This document shows, one piece after another, positions 27,746-35,994 of a DNA stretch of 64,000 nucleotides (its first letter is position 1; every line of letters begins with the position of its first letter). The notes beneath the pieces were generated by a model. That model did not search any database. It was not told the DNA's origin and saw only the letters and a list, made by a program, of their open reading frames with translations. Source of the DNA: Psychrobacillus sp. FSL K6-4046 (lineage in GTDB: Bacteria; Bacillota; Bacilli; Bacillales_A; Planococcaceae); contig NZ_CP152020.1 in assembly GCF_038624605.1 (NCBI RefSeq), positions 3,821,842 to 3,885,841 of the forward strand. Reading direction: 5' to 3'. Made by a program: the position numbers and the translations under genes.

Positions 27746-28038
27746 TTTTTCACCCCTAGGTATTGTGAAAAAAACCTGAATTATGTTATTCTATCCAATT
27801 TACCAACTTACTCATTATTTTATGAAGAACTACTAAGTAACAGTAGCTTAACAAAATTAGGACGCTTTTGAGGTTTATTGCAAAATTTATTAACATTGGA
27901 AGGGATAACTTGACCTATTTGGTCTCCGCTATCCTTTTTACTTCTGCTCCTCCAATTAAAATCATTACACCTGTGTCTTTTAACCAACCTCAAACTAAAA
28001 AATAGCATATTGGTAAAAAAACGATTGGAGTTGGTGGC

Positions 28039-28500
28039 ATTAGTAAGTTAAATCCAGATAAACTCACTGTTGAATATCGAGATGGTGTTTCAGCTACAGG
28101 ACCCATCATTTCCAGAAGTAACACACTGACTCACTCTGATTTCACTGGAGAATTATTCTTAACAATTGGAACACAATTTGCTTGGGATAAAATTAATACT
28201 GAAATGAGAGACGAAGTACTAGGCGTTTGGAAAACACAAGGAAATAGTTTAAATTACAACGTATATCTATATCTAGATAAAGAAAATCACGACTTAAGTG
28301 CAGCAACAAAGCGGAATGAAGTTTTTAGGCGCGAATTACCACTTGCATTAACAACCATTCGATATGGCGATAGGTTTTTATTTGACCTATACCCAAGTTT
28401 AGATTATGCCTTAATAATCGTTAACTTTATGTCCATTTATCCGTCATTATTTAAACAGGAGGTTTGGGGTACCTTTAGCAATTACTCCATAACACTATAA
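28039..28500 (+). CDS. Staygreen-family protein, apparently starting at ATT
   Basis: The open frame runs from about 28014 to the stop at 28500 and encodes a full staygreen domain: LNPDKLTVEY, then TLTHSD(F)TGELFLTIG, FRRELPLALTTIRYGD and YPSLFKQE. Plant staygreen proteins remove Mg from chlorophyll a; bacterial relatives are mostly unstudied. The expected start (sequence SKLNP) has GGAG eight bases before it, but the codon is ATT (28039-28041). The first in-frame ATG, at 28204, would lose the first third. It is thus either an ATT-started gene, as known for infC, or one disabled by a start mutation. With ATT the protein has 153 residues, the normal length. Confidence 0.72.
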   Translation: MSKLNPDKLTVEYRDGVSATGPIISRSNTLTHSDFTGELFLTIGTQFAWDKINTEMRDEVLGVWKTQGNSLNYNVYLYLDKENHDLSAATKRNEVFRRELPLALTTIRYGDRFLFDLYPSLDYALIIVNFMSIYPSLFKQEVWGTFSNYSITL

Positions 28501-28733
28501 ACAAATAACTTGAATACCTACCGACCTTAATATGGAAGCTTCATACAACTCGTTTACGTTTAAACCACCAAAACATGTTGGATCAATATTTTTGGTGGTT
28601 ATCTTATTAAATAAGTGCGATTTGTATAAATCGAATGTGGCCTCATTTTTATGTATTCTATACACAGAATACATAATTAGTAACGATATCACGGATTGCT
28701 ATGCTATATTATATAAGTAATAAACAACTCTCG
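28501..28733. other. Intergenic region after the staygreen gene
   Basis: No supportable gene. AACCACCAAAA (28563-28573) and TTTTGGTGGTT (28590-28600) form a perfect 11-base inverted repeat that may terminate the staygreen transcript, though its T-tail is weak. A minus-strand frame here (28495-28692) has no ribosome site. Confidence 0.5.
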
Positions 28734-28762
28734 TTGACACCGAATAATGGTAACTTTAGATT
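28734..28762 (+). promoter_or_regulatory. Sigma-A promoter of an orphan small RNA
   Basis: TTGACA (28734-28739) and TAGATT (28757-28762) are spaced by exactly 17 bases. No gene follows; a terminator lies about 65 bases further on. Confidence 0.7.
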
Positions 28763-28768
28763 AGGCAA

Positions 28769-28856
28769 ATTAGCATTATTGGGTGCCAAACCCATTAGAG
28801 TTCTTCAGGAACAAAGAATTCTACCGCAGCATCTCCTTGTGAGATGCTGCTTTTTT
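28769..28856 (+). ncRNA. Candidate small RNA or orphan leader of about 90 nt
   Basis: Between a consensus promoter and a strong terminator lie hairpins GGGT-GCCAA-ACCC and GTTC-TTCAG-GAAC. They are followed by AGAATTCTACCGC and the terminator stem GCAGCATCTC / GAGATGCTGC with six T (28826-28856). No ORF with a ribosome site follows on this strand. The TACCGC just before the terminator recalls a T-box antiterminator, but the rest of a T-box is missing. It could be an sRNA or the remnant of a lost leader. Confidence 0.5.
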
Positions 28857-29090
28857 GTTTCTTAATTTTGAATAGGGATTTCCCATTTCAAGAGGAATTT
28901 TATATTCCTTTAATGACTGGTATACTAATACTGTTAAATTGTTACCAGCTAGAATATTGCGACAATATCGTTCTAGTTTGTTCTTTTAGAAATAATATAC
29001 TTCTCCCTATCACAAATTCAGTCTAGATATTGAAAAAATTTCTTAAGTTTAGTGAACGGTCTATCCTTCAAACATTAAGAGCACTGATAA
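28857..29090. other. Intergenic region before the broken histidine kinase
   Basis: About 230 AT-rich bases. The short plus-strand frame 28844-29026 has no ribosome site and overlaps the terminator, so I do not call it. Nothing else is recognised. Confidence 0.4.
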
Positions 29091-30155
29091 TTAAGTATCC
29101 AAGGGTATACAGCCTTTTAAGTATGCTCCACCTTTTGGGTGATTTCCTACAACTAGGTCCCCGCCATGCTGTTTAATAATTCGCTGAGAAATAGTTAATC
29201 CTAATCCGGCTCCTCCAGTTGAGCGATTTCTTGATGCTTCCCCTCGATATAGCGGTTCAAAAACTCTTTGCAGATCCTCTGCAGAGAACCCCTCCCCTGT
29301 ATCTTGTATCGTAAAGATCACAAAGGTTTCATTTCTATTGCAATTGATATAAATTTCACCATTTCTAGGTGTATGTCTGACCGCATTATCTATTAAGTTA
29401 TTCAATGCTCGCTCTAATAAGTGTGAATCGCCCTTAATATTACAATCACTTGTCAAATTATTTACAATGATAGAGATATCCTTTTGCTCAGCCCGAGGGC
29501 TTAAGCTTTCAATCGATTTCTTGAGAACAAGTATCAGATCAACCCTATTTTCACCACGTACCATTTCTTGGTACTCTGTCTTCGCAAACGTGAAAAGCTC
29601 CTCTACAAGTCGGTCCAACTGTGCTGACTTCTCCTTACAAACTGCCAAATACTTTGCTCTCTTTTCAGGCGAATCAGCAATACCTTACTCTAGGCCGTCT
29701 AAATAACCCCGTAAGGCAAATAACGGTGTCCGTAAATCATGCGCAACAGCAGCAATCACAAACCTCCGTTCATCTTCCAATTCAACTTGTTTATCAAAAG
29801 ATTTTTTTAAACTATCGACCATAACATTAAACCCATCATGGACTTCAGCAATTTCTGAAATCTTTGAAGAAGGGATTTGGATATCCAAATCTCCATCTGC
29901 AATTTGGCGAGCACAGAGGCTCATTTTCTCTAAAGGGAGGAGAATATATCTTCGCATTGTATAGGCCACAATCAAAAAGGCCAATAGTAGACCCGTAATT
30001 CCCGCAACTATTTGTGTAATTTTTGACTTGGTCGGAATTCCAAGATTGAATGACTTTGTTTCAAGAAAATGCCCACCTACATAAAATATCCACGGGAAAA
30101 TAAGTATAATTAATAAACTAAGAATGGTAAATTTACGAATGCGAATAGTTTTCAC
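29091..30155 (-). pseudogene. Sensor histidine kinase interrupted by one in-frame stop
   Basis: The N-terminal part (156 codons) has two membrane helices (about 10-27 and 47-66), a HAMP domain and the H-box AHDLRTPL with His139. Codon 157 is TAA (29685-29687). The same frame then continues without a gap through the rest of the dimerisation helix and a complete HATPase domain (N-box NLIDNAVRH, G-boxes DTGEGF and GGAGLGL). One base change (AAA or AAG to TAA) explains it. The start overlaps the end of the response-regulator gene by 23 bases. Unless the stop is suppressed or the two halves reassemble, the kinase is lost while its regulator remains. Confidence 0.88.
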
Positions 30156-30837
30156 TTTTTTCTCCTTTGAAGCGATAACCTATACCCCATACGTTAACTA
30201 TAAATTGGGGATTATTCGGATCAGCTTCAATTTTCTCCCGAAGTCGGCTTAGATGGACACGAATAGTATGTTTATCACCAATCCCTTCCCAAAATTTTCC
30301 GAGTAATTGATCATATGAAAAAACATATTTTGGATGTTCCGCGAACAGTTGCAGCAAATCATACTCTTTCGGAGTCAGTGATATGGATTGCCCATCTATA
30401 AATACTTCTCTTGTGGACAAATCCAATAAGAGACGTCCATAATCTAAGACCTTTCTGAATTCTTGCTTAGAACTGGATCGCCTTAATACAGCCTTTACTC
30501 TTGCAACAATCTCTCCCGGCGAAGCAGTTTTGACTATATAATCGTCTCCTCCAAGTGCTAATCCACGAATTTTATCTACGTCATCACTCAGAGCACTTAA
30601 AAATAGAATTGGCACATTACTTTCCATACGGATCTGCCGACATAACTCAAAACCATTTTGACCCGGCATCATGATATCTAGGACGAGGCAATCAATTGTA
30701 CTTTGTTTCAGGGCGACGAGTGCCCAATTAGTGTCATAAGCCGTTTTCACATAAAAGCCTTCATTTTCTAAGAAATCTCTCAATAGTTCAACAATGCTAA
30801 TGTCATCGTCAACGACTAAAACCGTATATCTTTCCAT
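30133..30837 (-). CDS. OmpR-family response regulator
   Basis: 234 residues from the ATG at 30837; the frame is open to 30888 but this ATG matches the family start (ERYTVLVVDDD). The receiver domain has the acidic pocket Asp10-Asp12, phospho-acceptor Asp54 and Lys103. The segment after Lys103 reads TAS instead of the common PFS. A winged-helix DNA-binding domain follows (LTPKEYDLLQL ... VWGIGYRF). It overlaps the kinase gene downstream, which carries a nonsense mutation, so its phosphorylation is uncertain. The target genes are unknown. Confidence 0.92.
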   Translation of the reverse strand: MERYTVLVVDDDISIVELLRDFLENEGFYVKTAYDTNWALVALKQSTIDCLVLDIMMPGQNGFELCRQIRMESNVPILFLSALSDDVDKIRGLALGGDDYIVKTASPGEIVARVKAVLRRSSSKQEFRKVLDYGRLLLDLSTREVFIDGQSISLTPKEYDLLQLFAEHPKYVFSYDQLLGKFWEGIGDKHTIRVHLSRLREKIEADPNNPQFIVNVWGIGYRFKGEKSENYSHS

Positions 30838-31078
30838 TACGAAAATTCCACCTTTCCTCAGACGACTCCCATAGATACCAACTAACAAAATTAAAATATA
30901 GTTTTAGTTTATCACTTTTACATTAAAGAATAAGTTTTCCGATGGATTGTGATGATTTTGTGATTGTTTCATACCCTCTTTTGTGACATTCAAAGGTTAT
31001 TCTTTCATTGTGGAGCTATCATCATCTATTTGAAATATTTTACTCCACACTTTAACTATATTAAGGGAGGATTTACAA

Positions 31079-31285
31079 ATGGGTATTGAAGATCAAACTT
31101 TCTCATTCTTTCCATTCGGTGCTTTGTTTTGCCTTACACTATTCTGTATTGTAGCGGTTCGCATATACGCAATACGCTGTCGTTATATGCATTCCAAGCA
31201 AATTGACCGTCTTAAAGACCTTGTAATTGAGGGGGACCTAACTGAGTCGGAATATCAACGACTGAAAAATTTACTTACAAAGTAA
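31079..31285 (+). CDS. Small membrane protein with a SHOCT-like C-terminus
   Basis: 68 residues: one membrane helix (about 10-32) followed by a short SHOCT-type domain, recognised by the pattern of a two-helix hairpin (LKDLVIEGDLTESEYQRLK minus ends). The SHOCT motif is an oligomerisation or membrane-targeting module of unknown detail. It starts behind GGGAGG. It is divergent from the two-component genes, which might control it, and precedes the DJ-1/PfpI gene in the same direction. Confidence 0.75.
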   Translation: MGIEDQTFSFFPFGALFCLTLFCIVAVRIYAIRCRYMHSKQIDRLKDLVIEGDLTESEYQRLKNLLTK

Positions 31286-31327
31286 AGACATTATCGATTA
31301 AAAATCATTTTAAATGGAGGTAATATT

Positions 31328-32023
31328 CTGTATATCCAAATTGTATTGTTTGATGGATTTGATTTATTAGACGTTATTGCACCTTATGAAGTGTTTACTG
31401 CTGCAGCGATGTACGCAAATGAAGACATCACCGTTCAACTCGTTTCTCCTGAAGGGGAACGAATGGTACCAAGCGGGGTAAATCACTTACCTATTCAAGC
31501 TAGCGGTAAACTTGATATAAACAGTAAAGGAATTATTCTTATTCCAGGAGCATTTGGTTCGGTTCACGAGGATGGACCAGATTCGAGCCCAGCTAAATTA
31601 CAACAAGCAACGGAAACAGAGTTAAGTAATTTACTCATTGAAGCTATTAAGAAACCAGATCTATTGCTTTCAGCAGTTTGCGGTGGTTCTCTCATTTTAG
31701 CAATGGGTGGATTGTTAGAAGACCGGCATGCTGTTACCCACCACATGGGGATGGGGCTTTTAAGTGCTACAAATGCGATTCCGGTTAATGCTAGAATTGT
31801 AGATGATGGTAATATTGTTACTGGCGGTGGCGTTACTTCGGGACTCGATGTTGCCCTTTACCTAGTTGAGCGAGAATTAGGTCCCCGTATAGCACACGCA
31901 GTGGAGCAACTGTTAGAGTATGAACGCAGGGGTACGGTTTGGAGAGCAGAGGGAGATGTACCGAGAGAAAATCAACAAAAAAATATAATTAAACCGACAA
32001 GTAATGAGGCCTTAACTGAATAA
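31328..32023 (+). CDS. DJ-1/PfpI-family protein, probable CTG start
   Basis: About 231 residues of the class-I glutamine-amidotransferase-like DJ-1/PfpI fold. The nucleophile-elbow Cys lies in LLSAVCGGS, and the N-terminal VLFDGFDLLD is typical of ThiJ/PfpI and isonitrile-hydratase-like members. The best ribosome site, GGAGG (31316-31320), is followed after seven bases by CTG (31328), giving an N-terminus YIQIVLFDGF as in relatives. The next standard start, TTG at 31346, would cut into the first strand. So a rare CTG start or a mutated ATG is likely. Its function is not known. A strong terminator follows. Confidence 0.75.
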   Translation: MYIQIVLFDGFDLLDVIAPYEVFTAAAMYANEDITVQLVSPEGERMVPSGVNHLPIQASGKLDINSKGIILIPGAFGSVHEDGPDSSPAKLQQATETELSNLLIEAIKKPDLLLSAVCGGSLILAMGGLLEDRHAVTHHMGMGLLSATNAIPVNARIVDDGNIVTGGGVTSGLDVALYLVERELGPRIAHAVEQLLEYERRGTVWRAEGDVPRENQQKNIIKPTSNEALTE

Positions 32024-32071
32024 ATTTTATAACACGTAGCGTTAAGATGGAAATTCAACAAATCCTTAATT

Positions 32072-32121
32072 AAAATAACCACCTAAAACGCTGATAAATT
32101 AACGTTCTAGGTGGTTATTTT
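32072..32121. terminator. Bidirectional terminator, DJ-1 gene / rlmH
   Basis: AAAATAACCACCTA and TAGGTGGTTATTTT form a 14-pair stem, extended inside by AACG/CGTT, between convergent genes. Confidence 0.9.
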
Positions 32122-32132
32122 AAAAACCTCAT

Positions 32133-32612
32133 CTATTTATGATACGGTTCGCCCTTCATAATTCGAAATGCTCGGTAAATCTGCTCCACTAAAACGAGCT
32201 TCATAAGCTGGTGTGGTAGAGTCATTTTGGAAAAGGATAACTTTTCGTCGCTTCGCTTCATAACTTCTTCATGCAATCCTAGAGAACCACCTATTACAAA
32301 AGCTATTTTGCTTCTTCCATAAGTCATTAACGACTCGATATCTGCAGCAAGCTGTTCAGAGGTTTTCATCTTTCCTTCGATAGCTAAAGCGATGACATAT
32401 GTGTCTGCACCGATTTTTGCTAGGATACGGTCTCCTTCCTTCTTCTTTACGATTTCCATGTCTGCCTCGCTCAGATTCTCAGGAGCTTTTTCATCTGCTA
32501 CTTCGACAAGATCTATTTTTGCATAGCTTCCCAGTCTCTTTGTATATTCTTCAATCCCCATTTTCAAGTATTTTTCCTTCAGCTTACCTACTGATATAAT
32601 TTGTATATTCAC
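32133..32612 (-). CDS. rlmH: 23S rRNA (pseudouridine-1915 N3)-methyltransferase
   Basis: 159 residues of the SPOUT fold, very conserved: [16 protein letters not shown] at the start, IGGSLGL in the knot and the [17 protein letters not shown] end. It methylates pseudouridine 1915 of helix 69 on the assembled ribosome. The start is a GTG with AAAGGTGG seven bases before it; this ribosome site overlaps a near-DnaA box (GGTGGATAA). B. subtilis calls it yydA. Confidence 0.96.
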   Translation of the reverse strand: MNIQIISVGKLKEKYLKMGIEEYTKRLGSYAKIDLVEVADEKAPENLSEADMEIVKKKEGDRILAKIGADTYVIALAIEGKMKTSEQLAADIESLMTYGRSKIAFVIGGSLGLHEEVMKRSDEKLSFSKMTLPHQLMKLVLVEQIYRAFRIMKGEPYHK

Positions 32613-32681
32613 AGGTTATCCACCTTTACATTTAATTTACAAACAAGTTATTAACAACACTTATCCACATATCCACAACAC

Positions 32682-32867
32682 TTATCTACATGTTGTGTCG
32701 TCATTTTCATGAGCCACAAGATATATTGCAGAATTGTTACAATAGGTACAACTTGTGGATAACTGTTTTTCCTCATTTATTTTCTCCATCACTGGGAATG
32801 TTTTTTCCTCTGCTACAAAGATATCTAAAGCGTGATTTATATGGGTTTCGCAACTGAATATTCTCAC
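32682..32867 (-). CDS. CxxH/CxxC zinc-binding small protein (YyzF-like, BA_5709 family)
   Basis: 61 residues with CETH (5-8) and CTYC near residues 40-43, the two half-sites of a probable zinc ribbon that name this Firmicute family. The start is a GTG behind GGGAG. It lies between htrA and rlmH, its usual place in Bacillus. The function is unknown. Several DnaA boxes overlap its ends, one of them (32754-32762) inside the coding sequence. Confidence 0.82.
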   Translation of the reverse strand: MRIFSCETHINHALDIFVAEEKTFPVMEKINEEKQLSTSCTYCNNSAIYLVAHENDDTTCR

Positions 32868-32949
32868 TATTTAACTCCCTTTCTCTTTAAAATTACTTAA
32901 CATAGTTATACACATTTTTTCTATTGTTATCCACAGTCTATTTTAACAA

Positions 32950-32993
32950 AGAAAAAACGAGTAGGAAAGACAAGCTTTTCTTTCCATACTCGT
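32950..32993 (-). terminator. Terminator of htrA
   Basis: ACGAGTATGGAAAG pairs with CTTTCCTACTCGT (one-base irregularities), followed on the minus strand by six T. Confidence 0.82.
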
Positions 32994-33034
32994 TGTGTAA
33001 AACTTTTGTTGCTACTTTTTAGTTATCCACATGT

Positions 33035-34255
33035 CTATAACTGAGTGGAGTCCTTTAATGTTAAAGTTAATTCGACTATTTCTCCTTGACGGTACACCTT
33101 GACGTCCAAGCTATCACCAATATCTTTTTCATTATATAGATGCTTTCTAAGATCGATGGAATTCTCCACTTTTTCTCCATCCATTTCTACAATGACATCA
33201 TAGGTTTTTATACCAGCAATTGCTGCAGGTGTTCCTTCATATACTTCATCTACAACAACCCCAGTAGTAACTTCTGCAGGTAGTTTTAAAGTATCTCGTT
33301 GATGAAATGCTGGAACATTTGTTAAATCGATAAGTGTAACACCCATAGAAGGTCGAATTACTTTACCATTGACTTCTAAGTCTTCAATTATAGGCATTGC
33401 GGAGTTTACTGGAATCGCCAAGCCTATTCCTTCTATTGTTGACTCAGAGATTTTCATCGAATTGATGCCTATAAGCTGACCGGCTAAATTAATCAATGCT
33501 CCACCACTATTACCCGGGTTAATGGCCGCATCCGTTTGTAAAACTTCTGCTTGCCAATCCACAGTCCCATCTTCATTGATATCCACTGGAATAGCACGGT
33601 CCGTACCAGAAACTACACCAGTTGTAACTGAACCATAAAAGTCTAAGCCGAGAGGATTACCAATAGCAATAACTGTTTCTCCCTGCTTTAATGTATCTGA
33701 GTTTCCGATCTCTAAAACTGTTTCAATTCCTTTATCGTCTATTTCTAACACGGCTAGATCTGTCCACATGTCACTTCCGACTAATTTTGCGTCTGCTTTT
33801 ACTCCATCCTTTAATGTCACTTCTAATGCTTCTGCACCTGCAATTACATGATGGTTCGTAATGATATATGCTTTTCCGCCTTCTTTTTTATAGATTACTC
33901 CTGATCCAGTGCCAGCCTCCTGCTCCGTGGAACTTTGGCTCCAGAAATTTCTTACGGATTGAATATTAGTAATACCGACTACTCCCGCCGAGGCTTTTTC
34001 TACTGCTCCGGTTACATCCGTAGTAATATCGACGCTTACTTGCTCTGTTTTAGTTGCTTTACTTGTCGTTGCTTCACCTTCTGTTTGGGAAGGTAAATTA
34101 TTTACAACAGAAGGAGTTAAAAACCAAACTAGAAGAGCTCCTACTAGGACTCCTGCTAATCCACTGAAGAAATAACCTATTACTCCTCTTTTCTTATCCT
34201 TATTTCTTACTTTTGGTGGTTCTTGTTCAGGACCATATGAATTATAGTAACCCAT
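33035..34255 (-). CDS. htrA: HtrA/DegP-like membrane serine protease (YycK/HtrC)
   Basis: 406 residues from the ATG at 34255, which follows AGGGAGAG; the upstream in-frame ATG at 34279 lacks a site. A basic cytoplasmic tail precedes one membrane helix (about 28-48). The trypsin-like domain has His136 (ITNHHVI), Asp166 (WTDLAV) and Ser250 (NPGNSGG), and a C-terminal PDZ domain follows (about 305-400). It is a surface quality-control protease. It closes the wal region as in B. subtilis, where yycK/htrC follows walJ, but a terminator separates it from walJ here. The linker is rich in Thr, Ser, Glu and Lys. Confidence 0.93.
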   Translation of the reverse strand: MGYYNSYGPEQEPPKVRNKDKKRGVIGYFFSGLAGVLVGALLVWFLTPSVVNNLPSQTEGEATTSKATKTEQVSVDITTDVTGAVEKASAGVVGITNIQSVRNFWSQSSTEQEAGTGSGVIYKKEGGKAYIITNHHVIAGAEALEVTLKDGVKADAKLVGSDMWTDLAVLEIDDKGIETVLEIGNSDTLKQGETVIAIGNPLGLDFYGSVTTGVVSGTDRAIPVDINEDGTVDWQAEVLQTDAAINPGNSGGALINLAGQLIGINSMKISESTIEGIGLAIPVNSAMPIIEDLEVNGKVIRPSMGVTLIDLTNVPAFHQRDTLKLPAEVTTGVVVDEVYEGTPAAIAGIKTYDVIVEMDGEKVENSIDLRKHLYNEKDIGDSLDVKVYRQGEIVELTLTLKDSTQL

Positions 34256-34344
34256 TGCACTCTCCCTTTCATTAAACAATATGTTCGTATGCTTACTTTA
34301 CCCACTAAACATTAAAATTAAATTAAAATAATCTAAAATTAAAT

Positions 34345-34383
34345 TAAAAAAGCTCCAAAAGCTTTTAGGCTCCTGGAACTTTA
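34345..34383 (-). terminator. Terminator of the walRKHIJ operon
   Basis: AAAGTTCCA pairs with TGGAGCTTT (one G-T pair), followed on the minus strand by further T. It lies between walJ and htrA. Confidence 0.75.
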
Positions 34384-34386
34384 TAA

Positions 34387-35178
34387 TTATACTAGTACTA
34401 ATTCAGTTGGCTGATTTGCATCCGTGTCGTGTAAGTGAACATATTCACCTGCGATGATACCACACGATTGTAAGGTTTGAGTAACGCTCATTCTTGCTAG
34501 GTCCTTCATGTTATTATCCTTGCTAAGATGTGAGAGGTACACATTAGTTGATTTTAAATCAATTACCTCACTCATAGCTACCGCAGCATCCTCGTTAGAG
34601 ACATGTCCTACGTCACTTAGTATTCGGCGTTTGACCGACCAAGGATAGCGTCCCATTTGTAGCATACTGACATCATGATTGCTTTCAAAGACAAAGGCAT
34701 CTGCTCCCTTAATATGTCCCTTCATGCGATCACTTACATATCCCGTATCTGTAATTAAAACAAGCTTGCGCCCATTTTCATGAAAGATATAAAACATTGG
34801 ATCTGCAGCATCATGGGAGACTCCAAAGGATTGGATATCCATAGAGCCAAACGTTTTCACCGATTCCATATCAAAAGTGAAACGTTGATCTAAGGGCACC
34901 TTTCCAACAAGTGAATCCATTGCTCCCCATGTTTTTTCATTGGCGTATATTGGTACACCATATTTTCTAGCTAATACACCGAGCCCCTTTATATGATCAC
35001 TATGCTCGTGTGTAATGAAAATACCAGAAAGATTTTTTATTTCTCTTCCAATTCCTTGAAAGAGCTCGTCCATTTTTTTGCCGCTTAGGCCTACGTCAAC
35101 TAAAAAGGAATGCTTCTCGTTTTCTACGTAGATGGCGTTTCCGCTGCTCCCGCTAGCTAATACACTAAACTTCATCAT
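34387..35178 (-). CDS. walJ: WalJ (YycJ), metallo-beta-lactamase-fold exonuclease
   Basis: 263 residues with the MBL zinc motif THEHSDH, here in [11 protein letters not shown], after the opening [11 protein letters not shown]. YycJ-type proteins are 5'-3' DNA exonucleases linked to mismatch repair; in cocci loss of the homologue affects wall antibiotic response. It is the last gene of the wal operon, starting 9 bases after walI. Three start codons stand in a row (TTG ATG ATG); I took the first ATG behind AAGGAG. Confidence 0.93.
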   Translation of the reverse strand: MMKFSVLASGSSGNAIYVENEKHSFLVDVGLSGKKMDELFQGIGREIKNLSGIFITHEHSDHIKGLGVLARKYGVPIYANEKTWGAMDSLVGKVPLDQRFTFDMESVKTFGSMDIQSFGVSHDAADPMFYIFHENGRKLVLITDTGYVSDRMKGHIKGADAFVFESNHDVSMLQMGRYPWSVKRRILSDVGHVSNEDAAVAMSEVIDLKSTNVYLSHLSKDNNMKDLARMSVTQTLQSCGIIAGEYVHLHDTDANQPTELVLV

Positions 35179-35187
35179 CAAAACTCC

Positions 35188-35994
35188 TTATTCTACTGCT
35201 GATGAATCTACTTCTGTTGGTATTTCAATAATTCTTCCTTCTACCGCATTTACAAAGTGTTCATCTATAGTTCCGTCCTCACGTTCCACAAGTATTCGCC
35301 AAGTTGGTGCAAATACCTGCGTCTCGGCTTGTTGGACTAATGTAAAATAGCCCAGACTAATATCTGTGACGGTTGAATTGGCAACTAGCAAACCCTTGGA
35401 ATATAGATTTGAAACTGCTTGAATAGTAGGCAATAGATTTTTAGACTCACTATAATCCTCTAAGTTATCTAGGATGGTTTGCTCATAGCTTATGAGTTCA
35501 TTATTCTCATTCCAATAGACTACTAATTTAGCTTTTTGATTGTAATAGACAAGACGATCATTTACTTTTTGAAAAAAAATTGCCATACGAGCTTCCTCGT
35601 CTATTTTCCACAATCCATATGAAGAACCTTTAAATATATTATCACTGATGAGAGTTTCGATGGAATTCTCTTCGGTTATTGGTATAGGTTTTATAAATGT
35701 GCCGACTATTTGTGCATCAGGCTTAAATTCAACTGTTTGATTTTCTAATTCTTCTATTTCTTCTGGCTTAAAGTTATGAACACTACCAGAAACATAATAG
35801 GCTTCTTCCACAGTAACACTAGAAGCTTTTGACACATTAATGTTCTCTACTTTTAGACGTTCCTCTGTCGTGGTAGAGCTTAAAACTTCTATATTTTGAC
35901 CTGCTGTATATCTATTCAAATATAAGGAAAACAAAAAGACATTCAAGATAGAAAAAACAATGATAAAAATAGTCTTCGTTTTATTCCAATCCAT
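35188..35994 (-). CDS. walI: WalI (YycI), membrane regulator of WalK
   Basis: 268 residues: a short cytoplasmic tail, one membrane helix (about 8-24, TIFIIVFSILNVFLFSLYL shortened) and an extracellular YycI domain. With WalH it holds the kinase WalK in check through contacts of the membrane helices. The ATG at 35994 has AGGAGG before it; the frame also allows a GTG at 36003. It overlaps the walH end by 14 bases. Confidence 0.92.
   Translation of the reverse strand: MDWNKTKTIFIIVFSILNVFLFSLYLNRYTAGQNIEVLSSTTTEERLKVENINVSKASSVTVEEAYYVSGSVHNFKPEEIEELENQTVEFKPDAQIVGTFIKPIPITEENSIETLISDNIFKGSSYGLWKIDEEARMAIFFQKVNDRLVYYNQKAKLVVYWNENNELISYEQTILDNLEDYSESKNLLPTIQAVSNLYSKGLLVANSTVTDISLGYFTLVQQAETQVFAPTWRILVEREDGTIDEHFVNAVEGRIIEIPTEVDSSAVE

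Larger units (their letters stand above)
32616..33031. promoter_or_regulatory. DnaA-box cluster around rlmH - htrA
   Basis: Four perfect DnaA boxes (TTATCCACA or its complement) lie at 32661-32669, 32754-32762 (reverse), 32927-32935 and 33023-33031. At least four more with one mismatch lie at 32616-32624, 32669-32677, 32682-32690 and 32906-32914. This is 30 kb from oriC. B. subtilis is known to have oriC-proximal DnaA-box clusters that titrate DnaA, one of them near yydA (rlmH), so the position seems conserved. Confidence 0.8.

Noticed and set aside
27820..28008. Minus-strand frame of 62 codons.
   Set aside because: No recognisable family and an unusual composition; it was not strong enough to call in a decayed region.
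28495..28692. Minus-strand frame of 65 codons after the staygreen gene.
   Set aside because: No ribosome site, and it runs through the inverted repeat; antisense noise is more likely.
28769..28830. T-box riboswitch.
   Set aside because: Only a TACCGC-like piece is present; the specifier stem and the GGTGG part of the T-box are missing.
28844..29026. Plus-strand frame of 60 codons.
   Set aside because: It begins inside the terminator hairpin, has no ribosome site and no similarity that I recognise.
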